20,413 nucleotides of DNA from Planctomycetota bacterium (GTDB taxonomy: Bacteria; Planctomycetota; Planctomycetia; Gemmatales; Gemmataceae): the NCBI GenBank assembly GCA_018970845.1, contig JAGWVO010000014.1:1-20413 (forward strand). Direction: 5' to 3'. A program made the position numbers and the translations under genes. The notes under the pieces were generated by a model, which was not told the origin of the DNA, did not search any database, and saw only the letters and a program-made list of their open reading frames with translations. Of the stretch, positions 13,661 through 20,413 are shown in pieces; the first letter of the stretch is position 1, and every line of letters starts with the position of its first letter.

Positions 13661-14443
13661 ATGAGGCTTGCCGGAAAAAAGGCGCTGGTGACGGGCGCCG
13701 CGGGTGGAATCGGAGCGGCATGCTCGATCGCGCTGGCCGCCGAGGGAGCCGATGTCGCCCTGGTCGACCTGCACTGGAAGGAAAGGCCCGGCAATCCCGC
13801 GGCGGCCATCAGGGCCATGGGCAGGCAAGCCGTCGAGATCGCCTGTGATGTCAGCGACCAGGCGCGTTCGGAAGAGGCCTTCGCCAACGCCGTCGCGGCC
13901 CTTGGAGCCATCGACATCCTCGTGACGAGCGCCGTCTACAGCGACCGCGAATTCTTTCACAAGGCGGACATGGCCGGGTTCAGGAAAACCATCGATGTGT
14001 CGCTGTGGGGCGCCTTCCATTTCCTGCGCGCCACGGCGAATCACCTGCTCGGGCGCGGCGCGCCGGGATCGGTCGTGCTGGTGAGTTCCCCGCACGCCCA
14101 TGTCGCGACGCCGTCGTGCATGGCCTACAACATGGCCAAGGCGGCGCTCGACATGATGGGCAAGACCGCCGCCGTGGAACTCATCGCCAAGAAGATCAGG
14201 GTGAACATGATCTACCCGGGATGGACAGACACCCCCGGCGAGAGGAAATTCTTCAGCGAGGAGACACTCAAGACCGCTGGCGCCGCGCTGCCCATGGGGC
14301 GCATGATGCGCCCGGAGGAAATCGGCCGAGGCGTGGTGTTCCTTTGCGATCCGGCGTCCGAGTCGATCACCGGCAGCATCATGTCAATCGACGGAGGCAC
14401 CCAGTTGCCTTGGTGGTCGAAGCGGGGCACGGGGGAATTCTGA
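13661..14443 (+). CDS. Short-chain dehydrogenase/reductase (classical SDR)
   Basis: A 260-residue cytoplasmic NAD(P)-dependent oxidoreductase of unknown substrate. The cofactor motif TGAAGGIG (11-18) and the catalytic Ser143, Tyr156 and Lys160 (YNMAK) are present, as are the PGWTDTPGE loop (186-194) and the C-terminal GSIMSIDGGTQLPW (238-251). Two usual positions differ: the NNAG block reads VTSAVYS (88-94), and the catalytic-tetrad Asn is Ser114 (IDVSLWG). Activity is likely but the chemistry may be altered. The ATG at 13661 is chosen for AAGGGG 6 bases upstream (13649-13654); an in-frame ATG at 13604 would overlap hemW. Its start is 41 bases from the divergent hemW start and its stop is one base from the convergent sulfatase. 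Confidence 0.92.
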   Translation: MRLAGKKALVTGAAGGIGAACSIALAAEGADVALVDLHWKERPGNPAAAIRAMGRQAVEIACDVSDQARSEEAFANAVAALGAIDILVTSAVYSDREFFHKADMAGFRKTIDVSLWGAFHFLRATANHLLGRGAPGSVVLVSSPHAHVATPSCMAYNMAKAALDMMGKTAAVELIAKKIRVNMIYPGWTDTPGERKFFSEETLKTAGAALPMGRMMRPEEIGRGVVFLCDPASESITGSIMSIDGGTQLPWWSKRGTGEF

Positions 14444-14444
14444 T

Positions 14445-15917
14445 TCAGCGGCCCGCCGCCTTGGCTTCCTCGGCGGCCCACTTCTTGTTGAGGCCAATGT
14501 TTTCGCGAAGCTTTTCCAAGCCAGCCTTGGCGCCGTTGGACAGGTATTCCCTCATGTCGGAATCGTACATCTCCATCGGCTCGGGCTGACGGCCCTTGTC
14601 CCCCGTGCGCCCTTCCCATTCCGTCAAGCGCGAACGCATGGCCTTGACGGTTTCCAGATACCCGGGATCCGCGGCAAGGTTCCTGATTTCACGAGGATCC
14701 GCTTCCAGGTCGTAGAGTTCCTCGGCGGGCCGCCTTGGAGCGAAGAGTAGCTTTTCAGCCAGCGGATCCAGGGTTCCGCCCTCATGCAGTTCCCTGAGCC
14801 TTTTCACGATCGCCTTCTCATCCTTGTAAAGGCAAGGCTGCAGGTGGGGACGGTTCGGCAGGTAGTTGCGAATGTACTTGAAGCGTTCGGTGCGGACGGC
14901 GCGGATGTGCTCCATCGTCTCGTCGCACCGGTCGCGCGCCGCGAACACCGCCTCCCGCTTGCGGTAATCGTTGGAAAGCAAGTCGCGGCCCTGCATCCAT
15001 GCCGGCGGCCTCAACCCGGCGATGGCCAGGGAAGTGGCGGCAAGGTCGATATGCTCCACCAGGTCGGACCGGACCTCTCCCTTGGGAATTCCCGGGCCCG
15101 CCGCGACCAACGGAACATGAATCCCCTCGTCATAGAGGAACTGCTTTCCTCGCGCGTGGCTGATGCCGTGGTCCGTCATGAAGAACACGACGGTGTTGTC
15201 GAGAAGTCCTTCCTTTTCAAGCCGTGACATCCACTGGCCGACCTCGCGATCGGTCTGGCGGACGCAATCGAGGTAATCGGCCCAATCCTGCAGGATGACA
15301 GGATCTCGTGGATAGTAGGGAGGAAGGACAACCTTGGCGGGATCCGTTGGGGAACCCAGTTCCCGTTTCACGCGATCCTGCCACGCCTTACTGGGTCCCT
15401 GACCGCGGTATTTGCCGCCATGCAATTGAACCTGCATGAAAAACGGTTGGCCTTGCTTGCGGCCCGACCAGTCGTTGCCGTCGTACATCTCCTTGGGCCA
15501 TTCGAAGTTGTAGTCGGTTTTGCCAAGCCGCTTTCCGGCGGCGCCGAACCCGCCGATGGCGGTGTGGTAGCCGGCCTTTCGAAACAGCACGGGAACTGGA
15601 ACCACATCACCGGGAAGTTTGATCTTGAGGTCGCCCCGACCACTGCGGTGGTTGTGGGCTCCGATCGTGGTCTGGTAGCTACCCGTGATAAGCGCCGACC
15701 GGCATGGCGAGCAAACGGGCGCGGTGACAAACGCGTTGGCGAAGCGGGTGCCCCGCGCCGCCAACGCGTCGACATGCGGCGTGACGACCAGTTTCTCGCC
15801 GTAACAGGAAAAGTTCGCCGACATGTCATCGACGATGAACCAGACGATGTTCGGCCGGGGAGGCGACTCCACGGTCGGCGCGCACAGGGCGATCATGGAC
15901 AACAACAGCGGACTCAT
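14445..15917 (-). CDS. Type I sulfatase, heparan N-sulfatase-like (S1_8-like)
   Basis: A 490-residue exported sulfatase. After a short leader (1-17), RPNIVWFIVDDMS (21-33) supplies metal ligands Asp30 and Asp31. CSPCRSALITG (69-79) is the maturation motif in which Cys69 becomes formylglycine, and FMTDHGISHARGKQFLYDEG (246-265) supplies Asp249 and His250. The ending of that block resembles sulfamidase-type enzymes, so an N- or O-sulfated amino-sugar polymer is a plausible substrate. The C-terminal domain has LYDLEADPREIRNLA (401-415), then a charged helical tail. It overlaps the upstream sulfatase by ATGA (15914-15917), so translation is coupled. It is the last gene of the four-sulfatase run. 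Position 72 (+3 of the motif) is Cys instead of the more usual Ser or Ala. Confidence 0.94.
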   Translation of the reverse strand: MSPLLLSMIALCAPTVESPPRPNIVWFIVDDMSANFSCYGEKLVVTPHVDALAARGTRFANAFVTAPVCSPCRSALITGSYQTTIGAHNHRSGRGDLKIKLPGDVVPVPVLFRKAGYHTAIGGFGAAGKRLGKTDYNFEWPKEMYDGNDWSGRKQGQPFFMQVQLHGGKYRGQGPSKAWQDRVKRELGSPTDPAKVVLPPYYPRDPVILQDWADYLDCVRQTDREVGQWMSRLEKEGLLDNTVVFFMTDHGISHARGKQFLYDEGIHVPLVAAGPGIPKGEVRSDLVEHIDLAATSLAIAGLRPPAWMQGRDLLSNDYRKREAVFAARDRCDETMEHIRAVRTERFKYIRNYLPNRPHLQPCLYKDEKAIVKRLRELHEGGTLDPLAEKLLFAPRRPAEELYDLEADPREIRNLAADPGYLETVKAMRSRLTEWEGRTGDKGRQPEPMEMYDSDMREYLSNGAKAGLEKLRENIGLNKKWAAEEAKAAGR

Positions 15918-17398
15918 GGACGCATCCCCTGGCGACTGCTGGGCGCGATGGAAGGTGGAAACATGCCGTGCAGGGCGGCGCGGGCCGAGCCGACCTCGCC
16001 CGCCAAGGCGGGATCCGCGGCCCTGTTCCTTGCGGGGTCCGGCAGGTCAGCGGCGGGATAGTACTCCACGCCGAGCAAGGTTCCGGTTTTCCAGTCACGC
16101 CATTCGGTGTAACGGCCGGAATCAATCCGGGCGCTGTAGCCCATCGCCTCGGGAACACCGGTTGGCGTGCGGTCGAAATAGGCCGGGCGAGGATGCTGGG
16201 TGAACGCGGCCCGCCCGCCGGCACCGGCGCCCTTGAGAACCGACGCCGACCTGTCCACACCCTCCAATCCAGACGGAGGCCGCAATCCGCACAGGCCGGA
16301 AAGCGTTGGAAAAAGGTCCACCAATTCCGATATGTCGGCGACTTCAGCCCCGGGACGAGCCATGCCAGGTGCCGAGACAATGAGGGGCACGCGGGCATCG
16401 CGCTCGAAGCAGGAGGTCTTGGCCCAAAGCCCAAGTTCGCCCATGTGGTAACCGTGGTCGGCAAGGAAAACCACGACGGTGTTGTCGCGCATGCCGGCCT
16501 TCTCGAGCGCCAAAAGAACCTTGCCGACCTGGGTATCCAGGTAGCTGATGTTGGCAAGGTAGCCATGGCGCATCTCGGCCACCTGCGCCGGATTCGGCTC
16601 AACACGGGCCGGCGGCGCCCCAAGAATCTCGCGGCCATCATGAAAGGCGATGGCGGGGGCCCCTTCCGGACGCTCGGCCCTGGGGGGAATCACGGAAGCC
16701 TTGTCGTAAAGATCCCAGTATTTTTTCGGGGCGTTGAACGGCGCGTGGGGCTTCCAGAATCCGACGGCCAGGAACAGGGGCTTGTCGCGATTTCCGGCGA
16801 GCACCCTCACGGCCTCAGCGGCCACGCGACCGTCGTAGTAGGCCTCGTCGGGGACATCCCGGCACTCGCATACCGGAACCTTGCCGTACATTCTCCCGAT
16901 GCCCTTGGCGGAGTTTGGCGGCAAGGGTTCCGTTGATTCCGGAATGTCGTCGCCATGGTTGGCGTAATGCAGGAACTCAGGGGCGCTCCACGAGCGCCTG
17001 TCGCCCTTTTCCTTGGTGTGCCAGTTGTGGAAGATCTTGCCGACGCATCGGGCCTCGTAGCCGTTGGCCATGAAATGCTGGGGCAAGGTGACCACATCCG
17101 GGGTCAATTCCCTGAAGTGGATGCCATTGGACCAAAGCCTAAGGGAATCGGGGCGCCTTCCGGTGAGGAATGATGAACGGGAAGGATTGCACACGGCCTG
17201 CTGGCAATAGGCGCGACTGAAGCGGGCGCCACGCGCGGACAGCGAGTCGATGTTCGGTGTGACGGCGCGCGCGCCATAGCAACCCAACTCGGCGCGCAGG
17301 TCATCGGCGACGATGAGGAGGACATGGGGTGGGGCCGCTCGCGCGGCGCATGGTAGCCATGCCGCAAGCAGCATGGCGGCGCAAACGGGCTGGAGCAT
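15914..17398 (-). CDS. Type I sulfatase, iduronate-2-sulfatase-like (S1_7-like)
   Basis: A 494-residue exported sulfatase. A signal peptide (1-22, ending ARA-A) precedes LLIVADDLRAELGCYG (27-42; Asp32/Asp33). The maturation motif is QQAVCNPSRSSFLTGRRPD (66-84) with Cys70, and YLDTQVGKVLLAL (286-298) and LADHGYHMGELGLWAKTS (312-329; Asp314/His315, Lys327) follow. These blocks closely resemble human iduronate-2-sulfatase, which removes 2-O-sulfate from iduronate; the true substrate in this organism may be another 2-O-sulfated uronic acid or a neutral sugar. The ATG at 17398 is preferred because the signal peptide begins there and it lies 2 bases after the stop of the upstream sulfatase; an in-frame ATG 51 bases upstream would overlap that gene. 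It overlaps the next sulfatase by 4 bases. Confidence 0.94.
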   Translation of the reverse strand: MLQPVCAAMLLAAWLPCAARAAPPHVLLIVADDLRAELGCYGARAVTPNIDSLSARGARFSRAYCQQAVCNPSRSSFLTGRRPDSLRLWSNGIHFRELTPDVVTLPQHFMANGYEARCVGKIFHNWHTKEKGDRRSWSAPEFLHYANHGDDIPESTEPLPPNSAKGIGRMYGKVPVCECRDVPDEAYYDGRVAAEAVRVLAGNRDKPLFLAVGFWKPHAPFNAPKKYWDLYDKASVIPPRAERPEGAPAIAFHDGREILGAPPARVEPNPAQVAEMRHGYLANISYLDTQVGKVLLALEKAGMRDNTVVVFLADHGYHMGELGLWAKTSCFERDARVPLIVSAPGMARPGAEVADISELVDLFPTLSGLCGLRPPSGLEGVDRSASVLKGAGAGGRAAFTQHPRPAYFDRTPTGVPEAMGYSARIDSGRYTEWRDWKTGTLLGVEYYPAADLPDPARNRAADPALAGEVGSARAALHGMFPPSIAPSSRQGMRP

Positions 17399-17400
17399 CC

Positions 17401-19002
17401 TCACCGGAGCTTCTCCAAATCGGAAAAGGGCGGCTTGTCGAACCGGCAATCCTTTTCCGTCACCCGCGGATCAGCCGCTTGGGCGAGAATCTTCAACAAC
17501 CGCTCGCCCTGCTCCTTGAGCGCGACGGCATAAGCCGGGTCGCCGGCGACATTCGTCACCTGGTCGGGATCCTTTGACAGGTCGTATAGCTCCTCAGCAG
17601 GCCTCTTGCCAAACGCCTTGTCATAGTGCCATTTCCAACGGGGGTCGGCGCGATGGGCCACCAACCACGCCTTGGTGGGGCCGGCATCCATGTCGGGGAA
17701 TGTCGCGAAGGTGTTGTTTTCCAAGGCTTGTGTCCCCGGAGCCATGGTTTCCGTGATGCCCTTGGGATCACCCATCGGATACCGGTCGGGGGCGAAGTTG
17801 CGGACATAGAGGTATTTGCCGGTCCGCAGCGCCCTCTGGGGATAGGTGGCGTTGCCGGCCCGGGCCGAATCGACATGCCGTTCCCTGCCGGTGACCACGA
17901 AGTCGCGCTCGGGATCGACCTGGCCGGACTTGGAAGAAACCAAGACGGGCCAAAGCGATTTCCCGTTCATGCCCGAAGGCATCGGCGCACCGCCCGCCTC
18001 TAGGAAAGTCGGAGCCAGATCCATCAGGTTGGCAAAGTCATCGATGATGCGGCCCCCGGGAATGCCGGGACCGGCGGCCACCAGGGCCACCCCGGTGCCA
18101 AAGTCGTAAAGGTTGCACTTGCCTGATGGAAATCCGGGGGCGCCATGGTCGCCGCTGATCACCACGATGGTCTTGTCGAGGATGCCGGCCGCCTTGAGGG
18201 CCTCGACCAGCACCCCCACCTGGGCGTCGAATGCCTGGGCCTCCCCCAGGTAATCGGCGAAATCCTCCCTCACCTCAGGGACATCGGGTAGGAACTTGGG
18301 CAACTTGCCCTTGAGGGAATCGGGATCGATGCCCCAATGAGCCTTTCCGGATCCCTTCACCCATGCGCGATGGACATTTGTCGGCCCGTGCCAGAAGAAA
18401 AAAGGCTTGGAGGCATCGCGTTCCTTGAGGAATGTCGTGAAGTTTCCGCGGGCCTGCCCCAGCAGCGTCTCCCGGGCCTCTGCGACAGTCTTGCCCGCCT
18501 TGAGCATGGCCACGGTCTGTTCGGAGAAGTTGCTGAAACCCATTCCCGACTTCTGGTAAGCGAATTGCTGCCTGCCAATGGGGGCGTCGGCCGGTGAACC
18601 GGGACTCCACACCTTTCCGGTTTTTCCGATTTGGTAACCGGAATCCTTGAGGACAAGCGGAAAAGCCGGGATGTTTTCATCCCACACGGCGGGCCGGAGG
18701 ATGGCGCCCCTGTTCGTGTTGAAGAAATACCGGCCGCTCAAAAGGGCGCTGCGGCAGGGAGTGCATGAGGGGGAATTCACGAAAGCGTTGCGGAAGCGAA
18801 CGCCCCGCGCGGCCACCGCGTCGATATTGGGCGTCTTGATGACGCCGTTGGCCGACGGCTTGCCGTCGAGTTCGGCATATGACGAGGCGTACCTCCCGTA
18901 GTCGTCGGCGAACAGGAACAGGATGTTCGGCCGTTCGGCGGCCCGGGATGTTCCGGACGCGACCATGGCGCTTGCCAGCGCCATCAGGATGAAAAAACGC
19001 AT
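17401..19002 (-). CDS. Type I sulfatase, heparan N-sulfatase/sulfamidase-like (S1_8-like)
   Basis: A 533-residue exported sulfatase. A signal peptide (1-22, ending SRAA) leads into PNILFLFADDYGRY (25-38; Asp33/Asp34). FRNAFVNSPSCTPCRSALLSG (70-90) has Cys80 for formylglycine, GPTNVHRAW (206-214) follows, and VISGDHGAPGFPSGKCNLYD (281-300) supplies Asp285/His286. The FPSGxxNLY block is characteristic of sulfamidase (SGSH), so a role on N-sulfated glucosamine or a related sugar is a reasonable inference. As in the last sulfatase of the run, position +3 of the maturation motif is Cys. The C-terminal domain has ELYDLSKDPDQVTNVAGD (471-488). The ATG at 19002 has GGGAG 7 bases upstream, in the 14-base gap from the preceding gene. 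Confidence 0.94.
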   Translation of the reverse strand: MRFFILMALASAMVASGTSRAAERPNILFLFADDYGRYASSYAELDGKPSANGVIKTPNIDAVAARGVRFRNAFVNSPSCTPCRSALLSGRYFFNTNRGAILRPAVWDENIPAFPLVLKDSGYQIGKTGKVWSPGSPADAPIGRQQFAYQKSGMGFSNFSEQTVAMLKAGKTVAEARETLLGQARGNFTTFLKERDASKPFFFWHGPTNVHRAWVKGSGKAHWGIDPDSLKGKLPKFLPDVPEVREDFADYLGEAQAFDAQVGVLVEALKAAGILDKTIVVISGDHGAPGFPSGKCNLYDFGTGVALVAAGPGIPGGRIIDDFANLMDLAPTFLEAGGAPMPSGMNGKSLWPVLVSSKSGQVDPERDFVVTGRERHVDSARAGNATYPQRALRTGKYLYVRNFAPDRYPMGDPKGITETMAPGTQALENNTFATFPDMDAGPTKAWLVAHRADPRWKWHYDKAFGKRPAEELYDLSKDPDQVTNVAGDPAYAVALKEQGERLLKILAQAADPRVTEKDCRFDKPPFSDLEKLR

Positions 19003-19009
19003 CGATCAA

Positions 19010-19014
19010 CTCCC
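19010..19014 (-). promoter_or_regulatory. Ribosome binding site GGGAG between sulfatases
   Basis: GGGAG on the minus strand, 7 bases before the ATG at 19002, fills most of the 14-base gap after the preceding sulfatase stop. It supports this start and a single operon. Confidence 0.65.
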
Positions 19015-19016
19015 AA

Positions 19017-20413
19017 CTAACGCGGCGTGGCCACTTCGGCTGGCCTCAGGCCATCACCCTTGGCTCCCGTCAGGGAATCGCCAAGGTCTTTCCGGAACCG
19101 GTCCGCGAGTCGCGACAGCTCGGCCACCACGGCGGGATTTTCCCCGGCGCGGTTGGTCGCCTCACCCGGATCGGATTCCAGATCGTAAAGCGAAAGGGGC
19201 AATTGTTCCACCTTGTAGCCATGCCTGCTGGCGATGCCGCGAATTCCCGATTCCTCGATGGCGTCGGGACGCATGGCGGTGAAATTGGCCGGTTTGCCGT
19301 CCTTGCCGGGCAGGCCGTTGACGGTCAGGTAGGGGTGGGGCAGGTGCAGCTTCCAATTTCCCTTGCGAATGGCGTGCAACTCCGTGCCCGAATACAAGGC
19401 GAAGTCACCGCGCCCCTGGGAACCCTTGGCGCCCAGCATCAACGCCGACAGGTCGACTCCATCAATCGGCAGTTTCGGCCGGGCCGCCCCGGCAATGGCC
19501 GTAAGGCTCGGCAGCAAATCGAGGCCCGTCACCAGTTCGCCGCTCACCCGGCCCCGGGGAACCCGGCCCGGCCAGCGGACGATGAGCGGCACACGCACCC
19601 CGCCCTCGAAGGCCGTGAGCTTGCCCTCGCGCAACGGGCCAGCATTGCCGGCATGGTTGCCATAACTGAGGAACGGGCCGTTGTCCGACAGGAACAGGAC
19701 GAGGGTGTTGTCTTCCAAGCCTGCTTCCCGAAGGGTTCGCAGAACCTCTCCAATCGAGGAATCCAGTTCCTCGACGACATCCGCGTACAGTCCGCGGCCC
19801 GAGCGCCCCGCGAACCTGGTTGAAGCGAAAATGGGAACATGGGGCATCACATGGGGCAAATAAAGGAAAAAAGGTTTCGCCTTGTTGTCCCTGATGAATC
19901 CGATGGCGAGGTCGGTCAGCCGCCGGGTGAACATCGACTGGTCCGGATCGCGTTCGCGAACCACGCCATTGACGATGAACGGCAAGGGGGGAATGCCGCG
20001 GACGGTGGGATGGAGCGGGCCATTGTCGTTGGAATAAGGAATGCCTGCCCAAGTATCGAAACCATTGTAATTGGGTGAGAATTCGCCCCGGGTGCCGAGG
20101 TGCCATTTGCCGAAATGCGCCGTGGCGTAGCCCCGGGCCCGCAACAATTCGGGCAGGAGTTCCTCCCGGGGATGAATGCCTTCGCGGCTGGTGTGGTTCA
20201 GAGCGCCGGCCATGCCGATGCGGTTGGGATAGCAGCCGGAAAGCAAGGCGGCGCGCGAGGCGGTGCACACGGCCTGCGCCACGCAGAAATTGCTGAACCG
20301 GGTTCCGTTTTGGGCGAGGCCATCGATGTTTGGGGTCCGGATCGACTTGGACCCCTGGCATGAGAGGTCGCCGTAACCGAGGTCATCGGCGACAATCATG
20401 ACGATGTTGGGAG
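19017..20413 (-). CDS. Type I sulfatase, arylsulfatase A/GALNS-like (5' end outside window)
   Basis: The frame is open from the right edge to a TAG at 19017-19019, giving 464 visible residues. The codons at the edge read PNIVMIVADDLGYGD, so only the signal peptide and a few residues are missing; the internal ATG at 20399 lies within the conserved metal-binding strand and is not the start. Counted from the edge: Asp9/Asp10 metal ligands, VCTASRAALLSG (48-59) with Cys49 for formylglycine, FGKWHLG (100-106), LSDNGPF (241-247; Asp243/Asn244) and KLTAFEGGVRVPLIVRWPG (264-282). These are the hallmarks of arylsulfatase A, GALNS and related subfamilies; the substrate is probably a 4- or 6-O-sulfated sugar but cannot be fixed. 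It is the first visible gene of the four-sulfatase operon, followed 14 bases later by the next. Confidence 0.94.
   Translation of the reverse strand, partial: PNIVMIVADDLGYGDLSCQGSKSIRTPNIDGLAQNGTRFSNFCVAQAVCTASRAALLSGCYPNRIGMAGALNHTSREGIHPREELLPELLRARGYATAHFGKWHLGTRGEFSPNYNGFDTWAGIPYSNDNGPLHPTVRGIPPLPFIVNGVVRERDPDQSMFTRRLTDLAIGFIRDNKAKPFFLYLPHVMPHVPIFASTRFAGRSGRGLYADVVEELDSSIGEVLRTLREAGLEDNTLVLFLSDNGPFLSYGNHAGNAGPLREGKLTAFEGGVRVPLIVRWPGRVPRGRVSGELVTGLDLLPSLTAIAGAARPKLPIDGVDLSALMLGAKGSQGRGDFALYSGTELHAIRKGNWKLHLPHPYLTVNGLPGKDGKPANFTAMRPDAIEESGIRGIASRHGYKVEQLPLSLYDLESDPGEATNRAGENPAVVAELSRLADRFRKDLGDSLTGAKGDGLRPAEVATPR

Noticed and set aside
15968..16936. Plus-strand open frame (322 codons) opposite the iduronate-2-sulfatase-like gene
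   Set aside because: Antisense shadow; the opposite strand contains all sulfatase motifs.
19017..20399. ATG at 20399 as the start of the rightmost sulfatase
   Set aside because: The frame continues to the window edge with the conserved PNIV strand just before it, so the true start lies outside the window.

Overview
The window looks like chromosome of a member of the Planctomycetota. It is GC-rich and carries gene families typical of that phylum: a planctomycete cytochrome C / DUF1549 / DUF1553 protein next to a DUF1501 protein, a Tat-exported Gfo/Idh/MocA oxidoreductase, a secreted SUMF1-fold protein, a Legionella-OMP/BBP7-like barrel, and a run of secreted type I sulfatases. The exact order cannot be told from sequence alone; no rRNA, tRNA, CRISPR array or intact insertion sequence was seen.

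Layout. (1) 1-6815, minus strand: SUMF1-fold protein, then Gfo/Idh/MocA oxidoreductase, then a 151-base gap with a GC-rich hairpin, then the large PSCyt1-DUF1549-DUF1553 protein and a closely spaced, GTG-started DUF1501 gene cut by the left edge. (2) 6898-7926, plus: an ApbE-like flavin transferase, divergent from the SUMF1 gene. (3) 8069-8626, plus: a short protein joining an IS5-type transposase N-terminal domain (DUF4096) to a Lys/Ala-rich tail, preceded by the most AT-rich stretch of the window and overlapping the next gene tail to tail. (4) 8532-11208, minus: a large alpha/beta hydrolase and a SRAP (YedK/HMCES-type) DNA-repair protein one base apart. (5) 11350-12429, plus: an outer-membrane barrel whose stop codon shares a CTAG with that of hemW (12426-13619, minus). 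(6) 13661-14443, plus: a short-chain dehydrogenase, convergent by one base with (7) 14445-20413, minus: four consecutive sulfatases with 14-base, 2-base and minus-4-base junctions, the first cut by the right edge.

How the parts may work together. The sulfatases all keep a cysteine to be matured to formylglycine and look like an iduronate-2-sulfatase type (S1_7), two heparan-N-sulfatase-like (S1_8-like) enzymes and an arylsulfatase A/GALNS-like enzyme, which suggests desulfation of a glycosaminoglycan-like or algal polysaccharide. The left module (SUMF1-fold, Gfo/Idh/MocA, c-type cytochrome, DUF1501) is a second exported set, probably for sugar oxidation or surface glycan handling. The SUMF1-fold protein lacks both catalytic cysteines of a formylglycine-generating enzyme, so it is unlikely to mature the sulfatases. 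The strongest candidates for new biology are the possibly domesticated transposase domain with its histone-H1-like tail and the sulfatase operon. No clear defence or otherwise complete novel system was found. Gene packing is very tight: no non-coding gap exceeds about 150 bases.
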